DNA of 64,000 nt from Polaribacter dokdonensis (GCF_024362345.1 NZ_CP101505.1:764001-828000); one strand, 5' to 3'; shown: positions 28,111 through 37,456, numbered from the stretch's first letter. The notes: generated by a model not told the origin, from the sequence alone. A program made the numbers and translations.

Positions 28111-28530
28111 ATGAAAAAAAATAACGAAAGTACTAACGCTTTTTTAATACATATTTCTGCATTTGCAGGATTTATATTTCCATTTGGTAATATAATTACG
28201 CCATTAATTGCTTGGCAAACTTTAAAAGAAAGAAGTTTGTATTTAGACGAACAAGGAAAAGAAGCTATCAACTTTAATATTAGCTACACTTTATATGTGT
28301 TTTTAGTTTCTATTTTATTTATACCATTTGCATTTGGATCATTTTTTACTAGAAGTTTTAACAACTTTCATCTAGATATTGATTTTCCTAATTTTTTCGG
28401 CTTTTTAGGTATTAGTTCTGTTGCAACCATAATTTACATTATTGGTATTGCCCTAGTTATTATTGCAAGTTTAAAAGCAAAAGAAGGTGAAGGTTATAAA
28501 TATCCTTGCACCATAAAATTCATAAAATAA
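28111..28530 (+). CDS. DUF4870 family small membrane protein
   Basis: 139 residues with about three hydrophobic segments (about 10-32, 60-85, 100-128). The region around EQGKEAINFNISY is the DUF4870 signature (QG(K)EAxNFxxS). Function is not established; members are common beside PspC and PadR genes in Bacteroidota. I start it at ATG 28111; an upstream TTG at 28078 would overlap the -7 box. It is the first gene of the operon and is followed after 10 bases by padR. Confidence 0.82.
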   Translation: MKKNNESTNAFLIHISAFAGFIFPFGNIITPLIAWQTLKERSLYLDEQGKEAINFNISYTLYVFLVSILFIPFAFGSFFTRSFNNFHLDIDFPNFFGFLGISSVATIIYIIGIALVIIASLKAKEGEGYKYPCTIKFIK

Positions 28531-28540
28531 ATCACAATAC

Positions 28541-28885
28541 ATGAAGATTGAAAACACAAAAGCACAAATGCGAAAAGGTGTTTTAGAGTTTTGTATTCTA
28601 TCTATTCTAAATAGTGGGGATGCATATACTTCTGAAATTTTATCATCGCTAAAAAGTGCAGAAATGATTGTGGTTGAAGGAACCATATATCCGTTATTAA
28701 CTCGTTTAAAAAACGCAGGTCTATTAACTTATAGATGGGAAGAATCAACCTCTGGACCACCAAGAAAATACTATGTTTTAACAGAAAATGGAGGCATGTT
28801 TTTAAAAGAATTAGACAAAACATGGACCAATTTAATAAACTCAGTTAACCAAGTAACTAGCAAAAAATCAACTACAAATGAATAA
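28541..28885 (+). CDS. PadR family transcriptional regulator
   Basis: 114 residues with the PadR winged helix-turn-helix: MRKGVLEFCILSIL, then EILSSLKSAE and VVEGTIYPLLTRLKNAGLL, then the wing (GPPRKYYVLTENG) and a short C-terminal helix for dimerisation. PadR proteins are usually repressors released by a ligand or signal. It is encoded between DUF4870 and PspC and overlaps pspC by 8 bases, so the products are probably co-regulated. The palindrome at 28043 in the operon promoter is its likely target. Confidence 0.9.
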   Translation: MKIENTKAQMRKGVLEFCILSILNSGDAYTSEILSSLKSAEMIVVEGTIYPLLTRLKNAGLLTYRWEESTSGPPRKYYVLTENGGMFLKELDKTWTNLINSVNQVTSKKSTTNE

Positions 28886-30608
28886 GACTATAAACATAAA
28901 TTTAGGCGGATTTTTCTTCCATATAGACGAAGTTGCCTATCAAAAATTAAAAAGATATCTAGAGTCTATTTCTAGGTCTTTAAGCGACGATCCTCAAGGT
29001 AAAAACGAAATTATTGCAGATATAGAAGCAAGAATTAGCGAACTTTTATCTGAAAAGATTACTGATGCTAGACAAGTTGTTAACGAAGGTGATATAGATG
29101 ATGTTATTAAAATTATGGGGCAACCAGAAGATTATGCAGATGCAGAAGAAGCATATAGTGATTCTAGTTACTCTTATAAAAGAAATAGTGCATCTGGTAA
29201 AAAGTTATTTAGAGATGGTGATGATAAATTCTTAGGTGGTGTAGCATCTGGAATTGCACATTATTTTGATATTGATACCATTTGGATAAGACTTGGTTTA
29301 TTAGCATTATTTTTTGGAGCTGGTTTTGGTGTAATTCTATACATTATTCTTTGGATTTTATTGCCAGAAGCTAAAACTACTGCAGAAAAATTACAGATGG
29401 AAGGTGAGCCTGTTAACATAGATAATATAGAGAAAAAAATTCGTGAAGAGTTTAATAATGTATCAGAAAATGTAAGAGTTGTTGCCAATCAAGCCTCAGA
29501 AAAATTAAAGGAAGGTGCCAACGAATTTTCTGATAAAATGAGTAAAACATTTTCGGGAAAGACCGCAAAAAATAATGGAGCAAGTGACTTTTTTGATACT
29601 ATAGGTAAAATTATATTAGCTGTATTTAAAGTTATTGGTAAGTTTATTGGTGTAATCATCATCTTTGTATCTGCTGCTGTTATTTTATCTCTTATTATAG
29701 GAGGGTTTTCTGTAGGGAGTTTAGAATGGTTAAATGTAGATGGAGATTTTGTTACCTATCCTCCATTCTTTCACGATGCTATTTTACCAGTTTGGTTATT
29801 AACATTATGTTCTTTCTTATTAATAGGAATTCCGTTTTTAGTACTATTTATTCTTGGTCTTAGAATATTATCTAGCAACGTACAAAAGTTAAACAAACCT
29901 ACATCATTAACACTTTTAGGTATTTGGATTTTATCTTTACTAGCTATGATTTTTACTGGTATTGAGTTTGGATCATCTCACTCAAACTATGGTATTTCAA
30001 CAGAAAAGAATGAATTAAACTTTGTTGCCAATGATACCTTATCTATTAAAATGGTAAATGATGACACTATTCTCTATAGACATAATTTAAGAAGAACTTC
30101 AGGTAAAGAAGAAATTTTAATAGATGGAGAAAAGAAAGTTTACTCAAGCTATATTAATGTAAATGTAGAAAGAAGTAATTCTGATGAAAGTTATATGATT
30201 ATTCAGAAAGAATCTAGAGGTAAAAATAAATTATCAGCCAAAAACAATTCTAAGAAAATAGAATATGATTTTGAGATTATTGATAATACGATTGTTTTAG
30301 ATGCGTTTTTCTTATCAGATTTTAAGAATATTTGGAAAGAAGAAAAAATAAACATCGCAATTTTTATTCCAGAAGGTGTAACTGTATTTTTTGACAATAG
30401 CACTCGTAATTTCTTATATGATGTAGAAAACACAGGTGATATTAGAGATAGAGATATGGCTAAACATCATTTTATAATGACAGAAACAACTTTAGATTGT
30501 ACAGACTGTGTAACAAATTCTAAGTTAGAAGTAATAAATGAAGGCAAGAAAATGGATGATGAAAAGATAGAAGTTATTGTAAAAGAAAAAAGTATTGAAG
30601 TGATTTAA
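28878..30608 (+). CDS. PspC domain-containing membrane protein
   Basis: 576 residues. An N-terminal charged region (about 1-95; FFHIDEVAYQKLKRYLESI) resembles a helical domain often fused to PspC. The PspC domain lies at about 108-172 (KLFRDGDDKFLGGVASGIA, IDTIWIRLGLLALFFGAGFG). Further hydrophobic helices follow at about 245-275, 300-330 and 350-365. A periplasmic-looking C-terminal half (about 370-576) is rich in beta-type sequence. PspC-family proteins monitor envelope stress; in E. coli PspC activates the phage-shock response. The large C-terminal domain probably senses an envelope condition. It overlaps padR. Confidence 0.88.
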   Translation: MNKTININLGGFFFHIDEVAYQKLKRYLESISRSLSDDPQGKNEIIADIEARISELLSEKITDARQVVNEGDIDDVIKIMGQPEDYADAEEAYSDSSYSYKRNSASGKKLFRDGDDKFLGGVASGIAHYFDIDTIWIRLGLLALFFGAGFGVILYIILWILLPEAKTTAEKLQMEGEPVNIDNIEKKIREEFNNVSENVRVVANQASEKLKEGANEFSDKMSKTFSGKTAKNNGASDFFDTIGKIILAVFKVIGKFIGVIIIFVSAAVILSLIIGGFSVGSLEWLNVDGDFVTYPPFFHDAILPVWLLTLCSFLLIGIPFLVLFILGLRILSSNVQKLNKPTSLTLLGIWILSLLAMIFTGIEFGSSHSNYGISTEKNELNFVANDTLSIKMVNDDTILYRHNLRRTSGKEEILIDGEKKVYSSYINVNVERSNSDESYMIIQKESRGKNKLSAKNNSKKIEYDFEIIDNTIVLDAFFLSDFKNIWKEEKINIAIFIPEGVTVFFDNSTRNFLYDVENTGDIRDRDMAKHHFIMTETTLDCTDCVTNSKLEVINEGKKMDDEKIEVIVKEKSIEVI

Positions 30609-30710
30609 CACTTCAGTACTTTAATTCTACAATTGGGCAACTATTTTTTAAAATTAAGCGTCTATTGTAAGACATTTGACATGTAACAAAATTTAAAAAA
30701 ATCAACTATT

Positions 30711-31436
30711 ATGAAATCTATCACCAAACAAATTGTATTCTTTTTATCAGTAACACTTATGCTAAGTTCATGTAACATGAATATGCTAAATAGCGTAAAT
30801 GGAAATAAAAATGTAGAAGTTGCAGACAGAACTGTAGCTGAAGATTTTACCAAAATTAAGGTTAGTACAGGTTTAGATCTTTACTTATCTCAAGGAACTG
30901 AAAACAAAGTTACTTTAGAAGCAGATGAAAACTTGCATGAAATTATTTTTACTGAAGTAGAAAATGGAGAGTTAAAAATTTATTCAGAGAAAAATATTTG
31001 GAATGCCAAAGCAAAGAAAGTATATGTAACTGTAAAAGATTTAACAAGCTTAGTAGCTACAAGTGGTTCTGATGTTTATACAGAAGAAGAATTAAGCGTA
31101 CAAAATATTAATATTATTTGTACAAGTGGTGCAGATATAAATGTAGAATTAAAAGCGAATTCAGTAATTAGTACTGCAACAAGTGGTTCTGATATTGAGT
31201 TGAATGGATCTACTATAAACCATACTTCTAGTGCAACAAGTGGTGCTTCTATAGATGCTTATGGTTTAAGAAGCGAAAACGTTACTGTAAATGTTACAAG
31301 TGGTGCAGACATTAATATTTATGCATCTGTAAGTTTAGATGCAAGAGCAACAAGTGGTGGAGATATCGATTTTAAAGGTAATCCTAAAAATGTGAAAAAA
31401 TCATCTACTTCAGGAGGAAGTATATCAGCCAATTAA
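30711..31436 (+). CDS. GIN-domain (DUF2807) lipoprotein
   Basis: 241 residues with a lipobox (LMLSSC, acylated Cys21), so an outer-membrane or periplasmic lipoprotein. The rest is the DUF2807 head GIN domain: a right-handed parallel beta-helix with short repeats, visible here as ATSGSDI, ATSGASI, VTSGADI and ATSGGDI recurring every 17-25 residues. These proteins often occur next to PspC in Bacteroidota and have been annotated as putative adhesin heads. The 102-base gap after pspC has no strong terminator, so it may be the last gene of that operon. Confidence 0.88.
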   Translation: MKSITKQIVFFLSVTLMLSSCNMNMLNSVNGNKNVEVADRTVAEDFTKIKVSTGLDLYLSQGTENKVTLEADENLHEIIFTEVENGELKIYSEKNIWNAKAKKVYVTVKDLTSLVATSGSDVYTEEELSVQNINIICTSGADINVELKANSVISTATSGSDIELNGSTINHTSSATSGASIDAYGLRSENVTVNVTSGADINIYASVSLDARATSGGDIDFKGNPKNVKKSSTSGGSISAN

Positions 31437-31464
31437 TAGATCATCAATCAACCAAAATAGTTTT

Positions 31465-31489
31465 CTAAAGGCTTTCTAAAAGCCTTTAG
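31465..31489 (+). terminator. Hairpin terminator after GIN lipoprotein gene
   Basis: A perfect 10-bp stem (CTAAAGGCTT with its complement) with a 5-base loop. It is followed by ATTTCTTT, a weak T run, so termination may be partial. Confidence 0.6.
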
Positions 31490-31512
31490 ATTTCTTTAAA
31501 CCAACCAACAAA

Positions 31513-31602
31513 ATGAGCTTTGTAAAAGGATTATCACTCGTAAAAATCATAATTACCTTAACAATAACAATATTTAATTTTATAACAACTTTATTAGAAT
31601 AG
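31513..31602 (+). CDS. Candidate 29-residue membrane peptide
   Basis: ATG to TAG encodes MSFVKGLSLVK followed by a hydrophobic segment (IIITLTITIFNFITTLL) and a terminal Glu. This is one transmembrane helix with a positively charged N-terminal side, a plausible bacterial small membrane protein. It lies between two hairpins and in the direction of both neighbours. There is no independent evidence of translation. Confidence 0.4.
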   Translation: MSFVKGLSLVKIIITLTITIFNFITTLLE

Positions 31603-31654
31603 CTAACTCTAATAATTATACTAATACTTGGTTTTATTAGTTTACTTGGTAAGT

Positions 31655-31690
31655 CGTCGTTTTTTAATTTAAAACGACGCTTACTTTTTT
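31655..31690 (+). terminator. Hairpin terminator
   Basis: A 9-bp stem (CGTCGTTTT with its complement) and 7-base A/T loop at 31655-31679, followed by ACTTTTTT. It would end a transcript from the small ORF upstream. Confidence 0.6.
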
Positions 31691-31737
31691 ATAGCATTTA
31701 TACTTACTCAATAACCCAATATCTGACATCAAAATTT

Positions 31738-31745
31738 TATCTTTG
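31738..31745 (+). promoter_or_regulatory. Candidate -7 box
   Basis: TATCTTTG matches TAnnTTTG and lies 18 bases before the ATG of the TlpA-like lipoprotein. No clear -33 TTG. Confidence 0.4.
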
Positions 31746-31763
31746 TAACTTATATACATAAAG

Positions 31764-32798
31764 ATGAATAAATTTATACTCCTAGTTTTTAGCGTTCTAT
31801 TATTAACTGCTTGCCAAAAACAAACAGAAACAGACTATGTAACCATTTCTGGAAGTTTAGAAAACAGTCAAGATTCTATTTTATCTATTGCAGATAAAAA
31901 TGGAATCTTAAAAGAAATTAAAATTGATGAATATGGAGTTTTTAAGGATACTCTAAAACTAAACGCTTCTAAAGGAGAAATTTACACACTTTTTACAAGT
32001 CCAAGCAAAAGAGCACCTATCTTTCTTAAAAACGGATATGATGTTACTTTAAAGGGCGATGCAGACCAGTTTATGGATAGCTTTATATTTTCAGGTAAAG
32101 GAGCAGAAAATAGCAATTTTGTAATTGCACAGATTCAAAAAAGTCAAAGTATTGGTAACCCTCAAAATATTATAACTTTAGAAGAAAAAGCCTTCAGAAA
32201 AAAAGTAGATCAGATAAAGTTTGAGTATGATAGTATTTTAAACTCTTACAATGATTTAGATTCTGCTTTTTACGCTTCTATTAAAATACAGAATGAGCAA
32301 ATGGTTGCTTATTTCGAAAATGCGTACAAAGAAAACCTAATAATGGGTAAAGGAAGACCATCACCAGTATTTACAAATTATGTTGATATAAAAGGTGGTA
32401 CAAAATCTCTAAGTTCTTTTAAAGGAAAATTTGTTTACATAGACGTGTGGGCAACTTGGTGTGGGCCTTGTATTCAACAAATACCTTTTTTACAGCAATT
32501 AGAAGAAGAGTATAAAAATAAAAATATTGCTTTTGTAAGTATTTCTACTGATGAATCTCAGAGAAGTGGTGGTTCTTGGGAAACTGCTGAAAAAAAATGG
32601 AGAAACTTTGTAAAAGATAAAAACATGAGTGGTGTTCACTTATGGTCTGGAGAAGATTTTTCTTTCCAACAAGCTTATAAAATAAACACAATACCAAGAT
32701 TTATTTTAATAGATCCTAAAGGGAATATTGTAGACGCTAATGCACCAAGACCTTCAGATCCTAACTTAAAAAATCTTTTTACTTCTTTGGGAATTTAA
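31764..32798 (+). CDS. TlpA-like thiol-disulfide oxidoreductase lipoprotein
   Basis: 344 residues. Lipobox LLTAC (acylated Cys17) places it in the envelope. Residues about 25-120 form a DUF4369-type beta domain often found before thioredoxin domains in Bacteroidota. The middle (about 125-195) is helical. The C-terminal thioredoxin fold has the redox site WCGPC (Cys233, Cys236) and a cis-proline loop at INTIPR. It probably reduces or isomerises periplasmic disulfides, or supports cytochrome c maturation. Its stop overlaps the convergent small membrane protein gene by four bases. Confidence 0.88.
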   Translation: MNKFILLVFSVLLLTACQKQTETDYVTISGSLENSQDSILSIADKNGILKEIKIDEYGVFKDTLKLNASKGEIYTLFTSPSKRAPIFLKNGYDVTLKGDADQFMDSFIFSGKGAENSNFVIAQIQKSQSIGNPQNIITLEEKAFRKKVDQIKFEYDSILNSYNDLDSAFYASIKIQNEQMVAYFENAYKENLIMGKGRPSPVFTNYVDIKGGTKSLSSFKGKFVYIDVWATWCGPCIQQIPFLQQLEEEYKNKNIAFVSISTDESQRSGGSWETAEKKWRNFVKDKNMSGVHLWSGEDFSFQQAYKINTIPRFILIDPKGNIVDANAPRPSDPNLKNLFTSLGI

Positions 32799-33001
32799 TA
32801 TCCAATAGAACTAACAACTTTACTGCTTAATCTTAAAAAATAGTTCATAAAGAAGATAAAGGAAAAGAAGAAAACCATTCCTACTCCAAAATCTAAAAAT
32901 GATTCTAAGCCATTTTGAGACATTAAATGTTTACCAGTAAAATAAACTAAACTAAGGGTAACTAAAAATAGAAAAATCTGTTGTAGGGTACTTTTAAACA
33001 T
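32795..33001 (-). CDS. Small two-helix membrane protein
   Basis: 68 residues with two hydrophobic stretches (about 7-23 LFLVTLSLVYF and 38-56 GVGMVFFFSFIFFMNYFL) separated by a short polar turn. It has a normal ATG start and an intergenic region on its 5' side. No family recognised. The clean topology and lack of overlap beyond four bases make it a credible gene. Confidence 0.55.
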   Translation of the reverse strand: MFKSTLQQIFLFLVTLSLVYFTGKHLMSQNGLESFLDFGVGMVFFFSFIFFMNYFLRLSSKVVSSIGY

Positions 33002-33172
33002 AACTCAATATTTAGGGATTAATCAATAAGTAGTTGATATTTATGATGAATATCGATTACTTTTAAACAAAGATACTACCCAAATAAAGTTTAACAGGCC
33101 ATTGTCAGTTTAACAACAATTATCTATAGACGAATGTAATTCAAGTGTAGATTTTACCTAATTTCCAATTAT

Positions 33173-33210
33173 AAAAAAAGCGAAATTCTTTATAGAATTT
33201 CGCTTTTTTT
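33173..33210. terminator. Strong hairpin terminator
   Basis: A 17-bp stem (A-run, GCGAAATTCT and its complement, T-run) with a 4-base loop, downstream of accA on the minus strand. Confidence 0.88.
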
Positions 33211-33230
33211 ATGATTGAATAAGTTTTTAA

Positions 33231-34184
33231 TTACTCTTTATACACACCCATATCAGCGTATTTATCCATTCTTTTAGAAACTAAATCTGAATGAGATAAA
33301 TCTTTAAGTTGATCAAAAGCCTTTAAAATTTGGTTTTTTACTGCTTTAAACGCACCTGCTCTATCTGAATGCGCTCCTCCAACTGGTTCTTTAATAATAG
33401 CATCTATTAATTTTAATCGCTTCATATCAGCACCTGTTAATTTTAATGCTTCAGCTGCTTGTTCTTTAAACTCCCAACTTCTCCATAAAATAGATGAACA
33501 AGATTCAGGTGAAATTACAGTATACCAAGTGTTTTCCATCATGTATACTCTATCTCCTACTCCTATTCCTAAAGCACCTCCAGAAGCTCCTTCACCAATA
33601 ACAATTGTTATAATTGGCGTTTTTAAACGAGTCATTTCTAAAATATTTCTAGCAATAGCTTCTCCTTGTCCTCTTTCTTCTGCTTCTAAACCAGGGTAAG
33701 CACCAGGTGTATCTAATAAAGTTACAACAGGAATATTAAACTTCTCTGCCATTTTCATTAAACGTAAAGCTTTACGATATCCTTCTGGGTTAGCCATCCC
33801 AAAATTTCTATACTGACGCGTTTTTGTGTTAAAACCTTTTTGCTGACCAATAAACATAAAAGATTGATCGCCGATTTTACCTAAACCACCTATCATTGCT
33901 TTATCATCTTTTACATTTCTATCTCCATGAAGCTCCATAAAAGTATCTCCACAAATGGCTTTAATGTAATCTAATGTATAAGGTCTGTTTGGGTGTCTTG
34001 ACAATTGTACTCTTTGCCAAGGAGTTAAGTTTTTATATATATTTTTTCTAGCGTCAACTAGTTTTTTTTCAATTTTCTTGCAGGTTGCAGTAACATCAAC
34101 ATCACTTTCTTCACCAATTATCTGACACTTTTCCAACTGATCTTCAAGCTCTTTAATTGGCATTTCAAAATCTAAATATTCCAT
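33231..34184 (-). CDS. accA: Acetyl-CoA carboxylase carboxyltransferase subunit alpha
   Basis: Alpha half of the carboxyltransferase that moves the carboxyl group from biotin carboxyl carrier protein to acetyl-CoA, making malonyl-CoA for fatty acid synthesis. 317 residues, the usual length. Typical motifs: the N-terminal [14 protein letters not shown], then [12 protein letters not shown], then the crotonase-like core with [34 protein letters not shown] and [15 protein letters not shown]. The partner accD is not in the window. It lies 73 bases downstream of the EamA transporter gene on the same strand and is followed by a strong terminator. Confidence 0.96.
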   Translation of the reverse strand: MEYLDFEMPIKELEDQLEKCQIIGEESDVDVTATCKKIEKKLVDARKNIYKNLTPWQRVQLSRHPNRPYTLDYIKAICGDTFMELHGDRNVKDDKAMIGGLGKIGDQSFMFIGQQKGFNTKTRQYRNFGMANPEGYRKALRLMKMAEKFNIPVVTLLDTPGAYPGLEAEERGQGEAIARNILEMTRLKTPIITIVIGEGASGGALGIGVGDRVYMMENTWYTVISPESCSSILWRSWEFKEQAAEALKLTGADMKRLKLIDAIIKEPVGGAHSDRAGAFKAVKNQILKAFDQLKDLSHSDLVSKRMDKYADMGVYKE

Positions 34185-34257
34185 TTTTAGTTATTTTGAT
34201 TTAGTTAATAGAAGAAACAAACATACTACAAAATTTGCTTTTTTACACGAAAAGGAT

Positions 34258-35172
34258 TTACTTTTTTGCCCCCACCTTTCGCTTCAACTTTTCTTTAATA
34301 GTTGCTCTATTTTTAATAACTCCATTTGCTAAAACAACGCCTAAAACAATTGCTGCTCCTAAATAAAATTCAGGATTCATTTTTTCTTTATCCCCAAAAA
34401 TAAATAATGCTAAAATTATTGCATAAATAGGTTCTAAATTAATGGTAAGCATTACTGTATATGGAGAAATGTATTTCATCACTTTTACAGAAGCTATAAA
34501 AGCGTAGGCTGTACAAACACTACTTAAAACAAATAGATAAAACCAATCCATTTTCTGTAACTGAAAAAACTCTATGGTAATTTGTCTATTTATAATTAGA
34601 TAAATCAGCACAAATAAAGTCCCAAATAATAGTTGATAAAGAGAGATTCTATTTTCATCATATTTCTTTACAAACAAACCATTTAATACAGCAAACAAAG
34701 AGCCTAAAAAGGAAGAAATTAATGCATAAATAATTCCTAATTGATACTGACTTTCAAAATTAAAAATGATATACAAACCAACAATAACAAACAGACCTAG
34801 TATTATTTCTAATGATTTAATACGTCTTCTAAAAAAAACAGGTTCGATTAAAGACGTAAAAAAAGCTCCTGTACTCATAGTTACTAAAGCTACAGACACA
34901 TTTGAAACCTTTATTGCTTTAAAGAAGAAAATCCAATGAGTGGCAATAATAATACCAGTTATTAAAAACTTAAAAATGCCAGTTCTGTCTAAATAAAAAG
35001 ATTTTTTTTTGATAAGAAAATACAAAGCTATAAATACTACAGCCAACCCCATTCTAAAAAACACCAAAGGAATTGCATCAATAGTAATTAATGCACCTAA
35101 AATGGCTGTAAAACCCCAAATAAATACTATAAAATGTAATAGCAGATAATTTTTAAGCTTATTTTCTTGCAT
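34258..35172 (-). CDS. EamA (DMT superfamily) transporter
   Basis: 304 residues with ten predicted transmembrane helices in two similar five-helix halves, the drug/metabolite transporter (EamA) architecture. The C-terminal half contains YTVMLTINLEPIYAIILALFIFGDKE, the conserved loop and helix (LEPvyA) of this family. The C-terminus is basic (IKEKLKRKVGAKK) and cytoplasmic. The substrate is unknown; related proteins export amino acids or small metabolites. The start overlaps the end of the LptF/G-like gene by 14 bases. Confidence 0.85.
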   Translation of the reverse strand: MQENKLKNYLLLHFIVFIWGFTAILGALITIDAIPLVFFRMGLAVVFIALYFLIKKKSFYLDRTGIFKFLITGIIIATHWIFFFKAIKVSNVSVALVTMSTGAFFTSLIEPVFFRRRIKSLEIILGLFVIVGLYIIFNFESQYQLGIIYALISSFLGSLFAVLNGLFVKKYDENRISLYQLLFGTLFVLIYLIINRQITIEFFQLQKMDWFYLFVLSSVCTAYAFIASVKVMKYISPYTVMLTINLEPIYAIILALFIFGDKEKMNPEFYLGAAIVLGVVLANGVIKNRATIKEKLKRKVGAKK

Positions 35173-36250
35173 TTAAATAAAGATATAAAGCAATAGAACC
35201 AAAAAAGATATTTGGCATCCAAACATAAACTAACGAATTTACACCAGCAACAGCACCTAATACTTCAGATATTTTTAAGAGAAAAACATAAATAAACATC
35301 ATACCAACACCTATTGCCAAATTAACTCCTGTACCTCCCCTTCTCTTTCTAAAAGCAAGAGCAACAGCAATAATAGTTAATACGTAAGAGGCAATTGGTA
35401 AACTTGTTCTTTTGTGAAATTCTACTAAATAGGCATTCAAATTTTTAACACCTCTCTTCTCAGAAATCTCAATAAACTTCAATAGTTCATCAGAAGGCAT
35501 TTCTTGTGATAATGCAGATTTATAAATTAAATCTTTAGGCGTAAAATTAAAAACGGTATCTATTTTGTTTCCAGAAAAAATACTGTCTTTATCTTCATAA
35601 ATTCTTCTTAACCTCCAATTTTGAAGTAAAAAAGAAGAATCTTTATCATTATATCTAATGTTATCTGCAACAAGTTTAGATTTCATATTTAAACCATCAT
35701 ACACTTCAGAAGTAAAATCATAACCTGCATTACTTTGTGTATTAAAGTTTCTTATAAAAATATATGTGCTATCTGTGAGCTGTAAACTAAAATCACTCAC
35801 ATACTTAAATTGTTGATTCTGACGTTTATTTTTGATGTAAGTTAGCTCGAACTTTTTACGAATTTTACTACTACTTGGCACTACAAAATGATTCATTGCC
35901 AAAGACAATAAAGTAATTAAAGTAGCCCCAATAAAATAAGGTAACAAGAATCTTGTAAACGAAATCTTTGCATTATTTATTGCAATAATTTCTGTATTGT
36001 TAGAAAGTTTAGAAGTAAATAGAATTACTGCAATAAACAGAGCCAAAGGCATAAATGTATTGGCATAATAGATAATGAAGTTTATGTAATACTCATCTAC
36101 AATTTGTAAAAAGCCTAAATCTTGATGTTCTAAAAAATTATCTATTTTTTCTGCTATATCTATAGCAATAGCAATTGGAATCAATATTAACAAGGTAAAC
36201 AAAAAAGTTACCAAAAATCGTTTTAATATGTACCAATCTAAAATTTTCAA
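35159..36250 (-). CDS. LptF/LptG family permease
   Basis: 363 residues of the YjgP/YjgQ family, a membrane subunit of the LptB2FG exporter that extracts lipopolysaccharide from the inner membrane. N-terminal helices (about 8-30, 50-75, 95-118) start with DWYILKRFLVTFLF, the typical LptF/G start. A periplasmic beta-jellyroll region (about 120-265) follows, then three C-terminal helices (about 275-360). It begins at TTG 36250, one base after the tgt stop; there is no nearby ATG. Which of F or G it is cannot be decided here, and the partner is not in the window. Confidence 0.88.
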   Translation of the reverse strand: MKILDWYILKRFLVTFLFTLLILIPIAIAIDIAEKIDNFLEHQDLGFLQIVDEYYINFIIYYANTFMPLALFIAVILFTSKLSNNTEIIAINNAKISFTRFLLPYFIGATLITLLSLAMNHFVVPSSSKIRKKFELTYIKNKRQNQQFKYVSDFSLQLTDSTYIFIRNFNTQSNAGYDFTSEVYDGLNMKSKLVADNIRYNDKDSSFLLQNWRLRRIYEDKDSIFSGNKIDTVFNFTPKDLIYKSALSQEMPSDELLKFIEISEKRGVKNLNAYLVEFHKRTSLPIASYVLTIIAVALAFRKRRGGTGVNLAIGVGMMFIYVFLLKISEVLGAVAGVNSLVYVWMPNIFFGSIALYLYLNARK

Positions 36251-36251
36251 A

Positions 36252-37382
36252 TTACAAACGTTTATCCATTTGTTTAACCATCATATCTTTCCATTCCCTA
36301 AAATCACCAGCAATAATATGCTTTCTTGCTTCACGAGTTAACCATACATAAAACCCTAAATTATGGATTGATGCTATCTGTTTACCCAACATTTCTTTAG
36401 ATACAAATAAATGACGTAAATAGGCTTTAGAATACATAGTATCTACAGAGGTAATACCCATTTCATCTATAGGCGAAAAATCTTCTGCCCACTTTTTATT
36501 TTTGATGTTTATAGAACCATGAGCTGTAAACAACATTCCATTTCTTGCATTTCTAGTAGGCATTACACAATCAAACATATCAATACCTAAAGCAATATTT
36601 TCTAAAATATTTATTGGTGTACCTACACCCATTAAATAACGAGGCTTATCTTCTGGTAAAATTTCTGTAACTACTTCTGTCATTGCATACATTTCTTCTG
36701 CAGGTTCACCTACAGAAAGACCACCAATTGCATTTGCTTTCTGGTCTGAATTAGCAATATATTCAGCAGATTGTCTTCTTAAATCTTTATAAGTACTTCC
36801 TTGTACAATTGGCATAAATGTTTGCTCAAAACCATATTTAAAAGGTAAATCTTCTAAATGATTTATACATCTTTTTAACCATCTATGAGTCATATGCATA
36901 GATCGTTTTGCGTAATTATAATCACAAGGATAAGGTGTGCACTCATCAAAAGCCATAATGAAATCTGCACCAATGGTTCTTTGAGTTTCCATAACATTTT
37001 CTGGTGTAAAAAAGTGCATAGAACCATCTATGTGACTTTTAAACTTTACACCTTCTTCGTTAATTTTTCTTCTACCAGATAAAGAATATACTTGGTAACC
37101 TCCAGAGTCTGTTAAGATATTTCTATCCCAATTCATAAACTTATGTAAACCACCAGCTTTCTCTAAAATATCTAATTTTGGTCTTAAATATAAGTGATAC
37201 GTATTTCCTAAAATGATATCTGGATTGATATCATTTTTTAATTCTGTTTGATGAACACCTTTTACAGTACCAACAGTACCTACAGGCATAAAAATAGGAG
37301 TTTCAATAACTCCATGAGCTGTAGTAATAGATCCTGCTCTAGCTTTACTTTTAGGATCTGTAAGTTTTAAATCGAATTTCAT
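36252..37382 (-). CDS. tgt: Queuine/preQ1 tRNA-ribosyltransferase (Tgt) without canonical zinc cysteines
   Basis: tRNA-guanine transglycosylase, which exchanges guanine-34 for preQ1 in GUN-anticodon tRNAs. 376 residues; ATG 37382 chosen over TTG 37391. The TIM-barrel motifs are intact: LTDSGGYQVYSLSG (catalytic Asp), GGLSVGEP and DMFDCVMPTRNARNG (nucleophile Asp). The C-terminal zinc site is unusual: at about 306-317, where CxCxxC is expected, the sequence reads DEMGITSVDTMYS with no cysteine, while the later HNL His is kept. It may fold without zinc. It is tightly followed by the LptF/G gene (one base). Confidence 0.93.
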   Translation of the reverse strand: MKFDLKLTDPKSKARAGSITTAHGVIETPIFMPVGTVGTVKGVHQTELKNDINPDIILGNTYHLYLRPKLDILEKAGGLHKFMNWDRNILTDSGGYQVYSLSGRRKINEEGVKFKSHIDGSMHFFTPENVMETQRTIGADFIMAFDECTPYPCDYNYAKRSMHMTHRWLKRCINHLEDLPFKYGFEQTFMPIVQGSTYKDLRRQSAEYIANSDQKANAIGGLSVGEPAEEMYAMTEVVTEILPEDKPRYLMGVGTPINILENIALGIDMFDCVMPTRNARNGMLFTAHGSINIKNKKWAEDFSPIDEMGITSVDTMYSKAYLRHLFVSKEMLGKQIASIHNLGFYVWLTREARKHIIAGDFREWKDMMVKQMDKRL

Positions 37383-37456
37383 TGTGGGCAAAGATAGTAC
37401 TATTTAAGAATTGAAAAATTAAATAAATCCTAATTTTAAAAGGGATCTGGATTTGT

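Larger units (their letters stand above)
31437..31763. other. Intergenic region with two hairpins and a candidate small ORF
   Basis: This 327-base segment contains a 10-bp hairpin at 31465-31489, a possible 29-codon membrane peptide at 31513-31602, a second hairpin at 31655-31679 and a TAnnTTTG box (31738-31745) before the lipoprotein gene. The order hairpin-ORF-hairpin suggests a separate small transcription unit. Confidence 0.5.
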
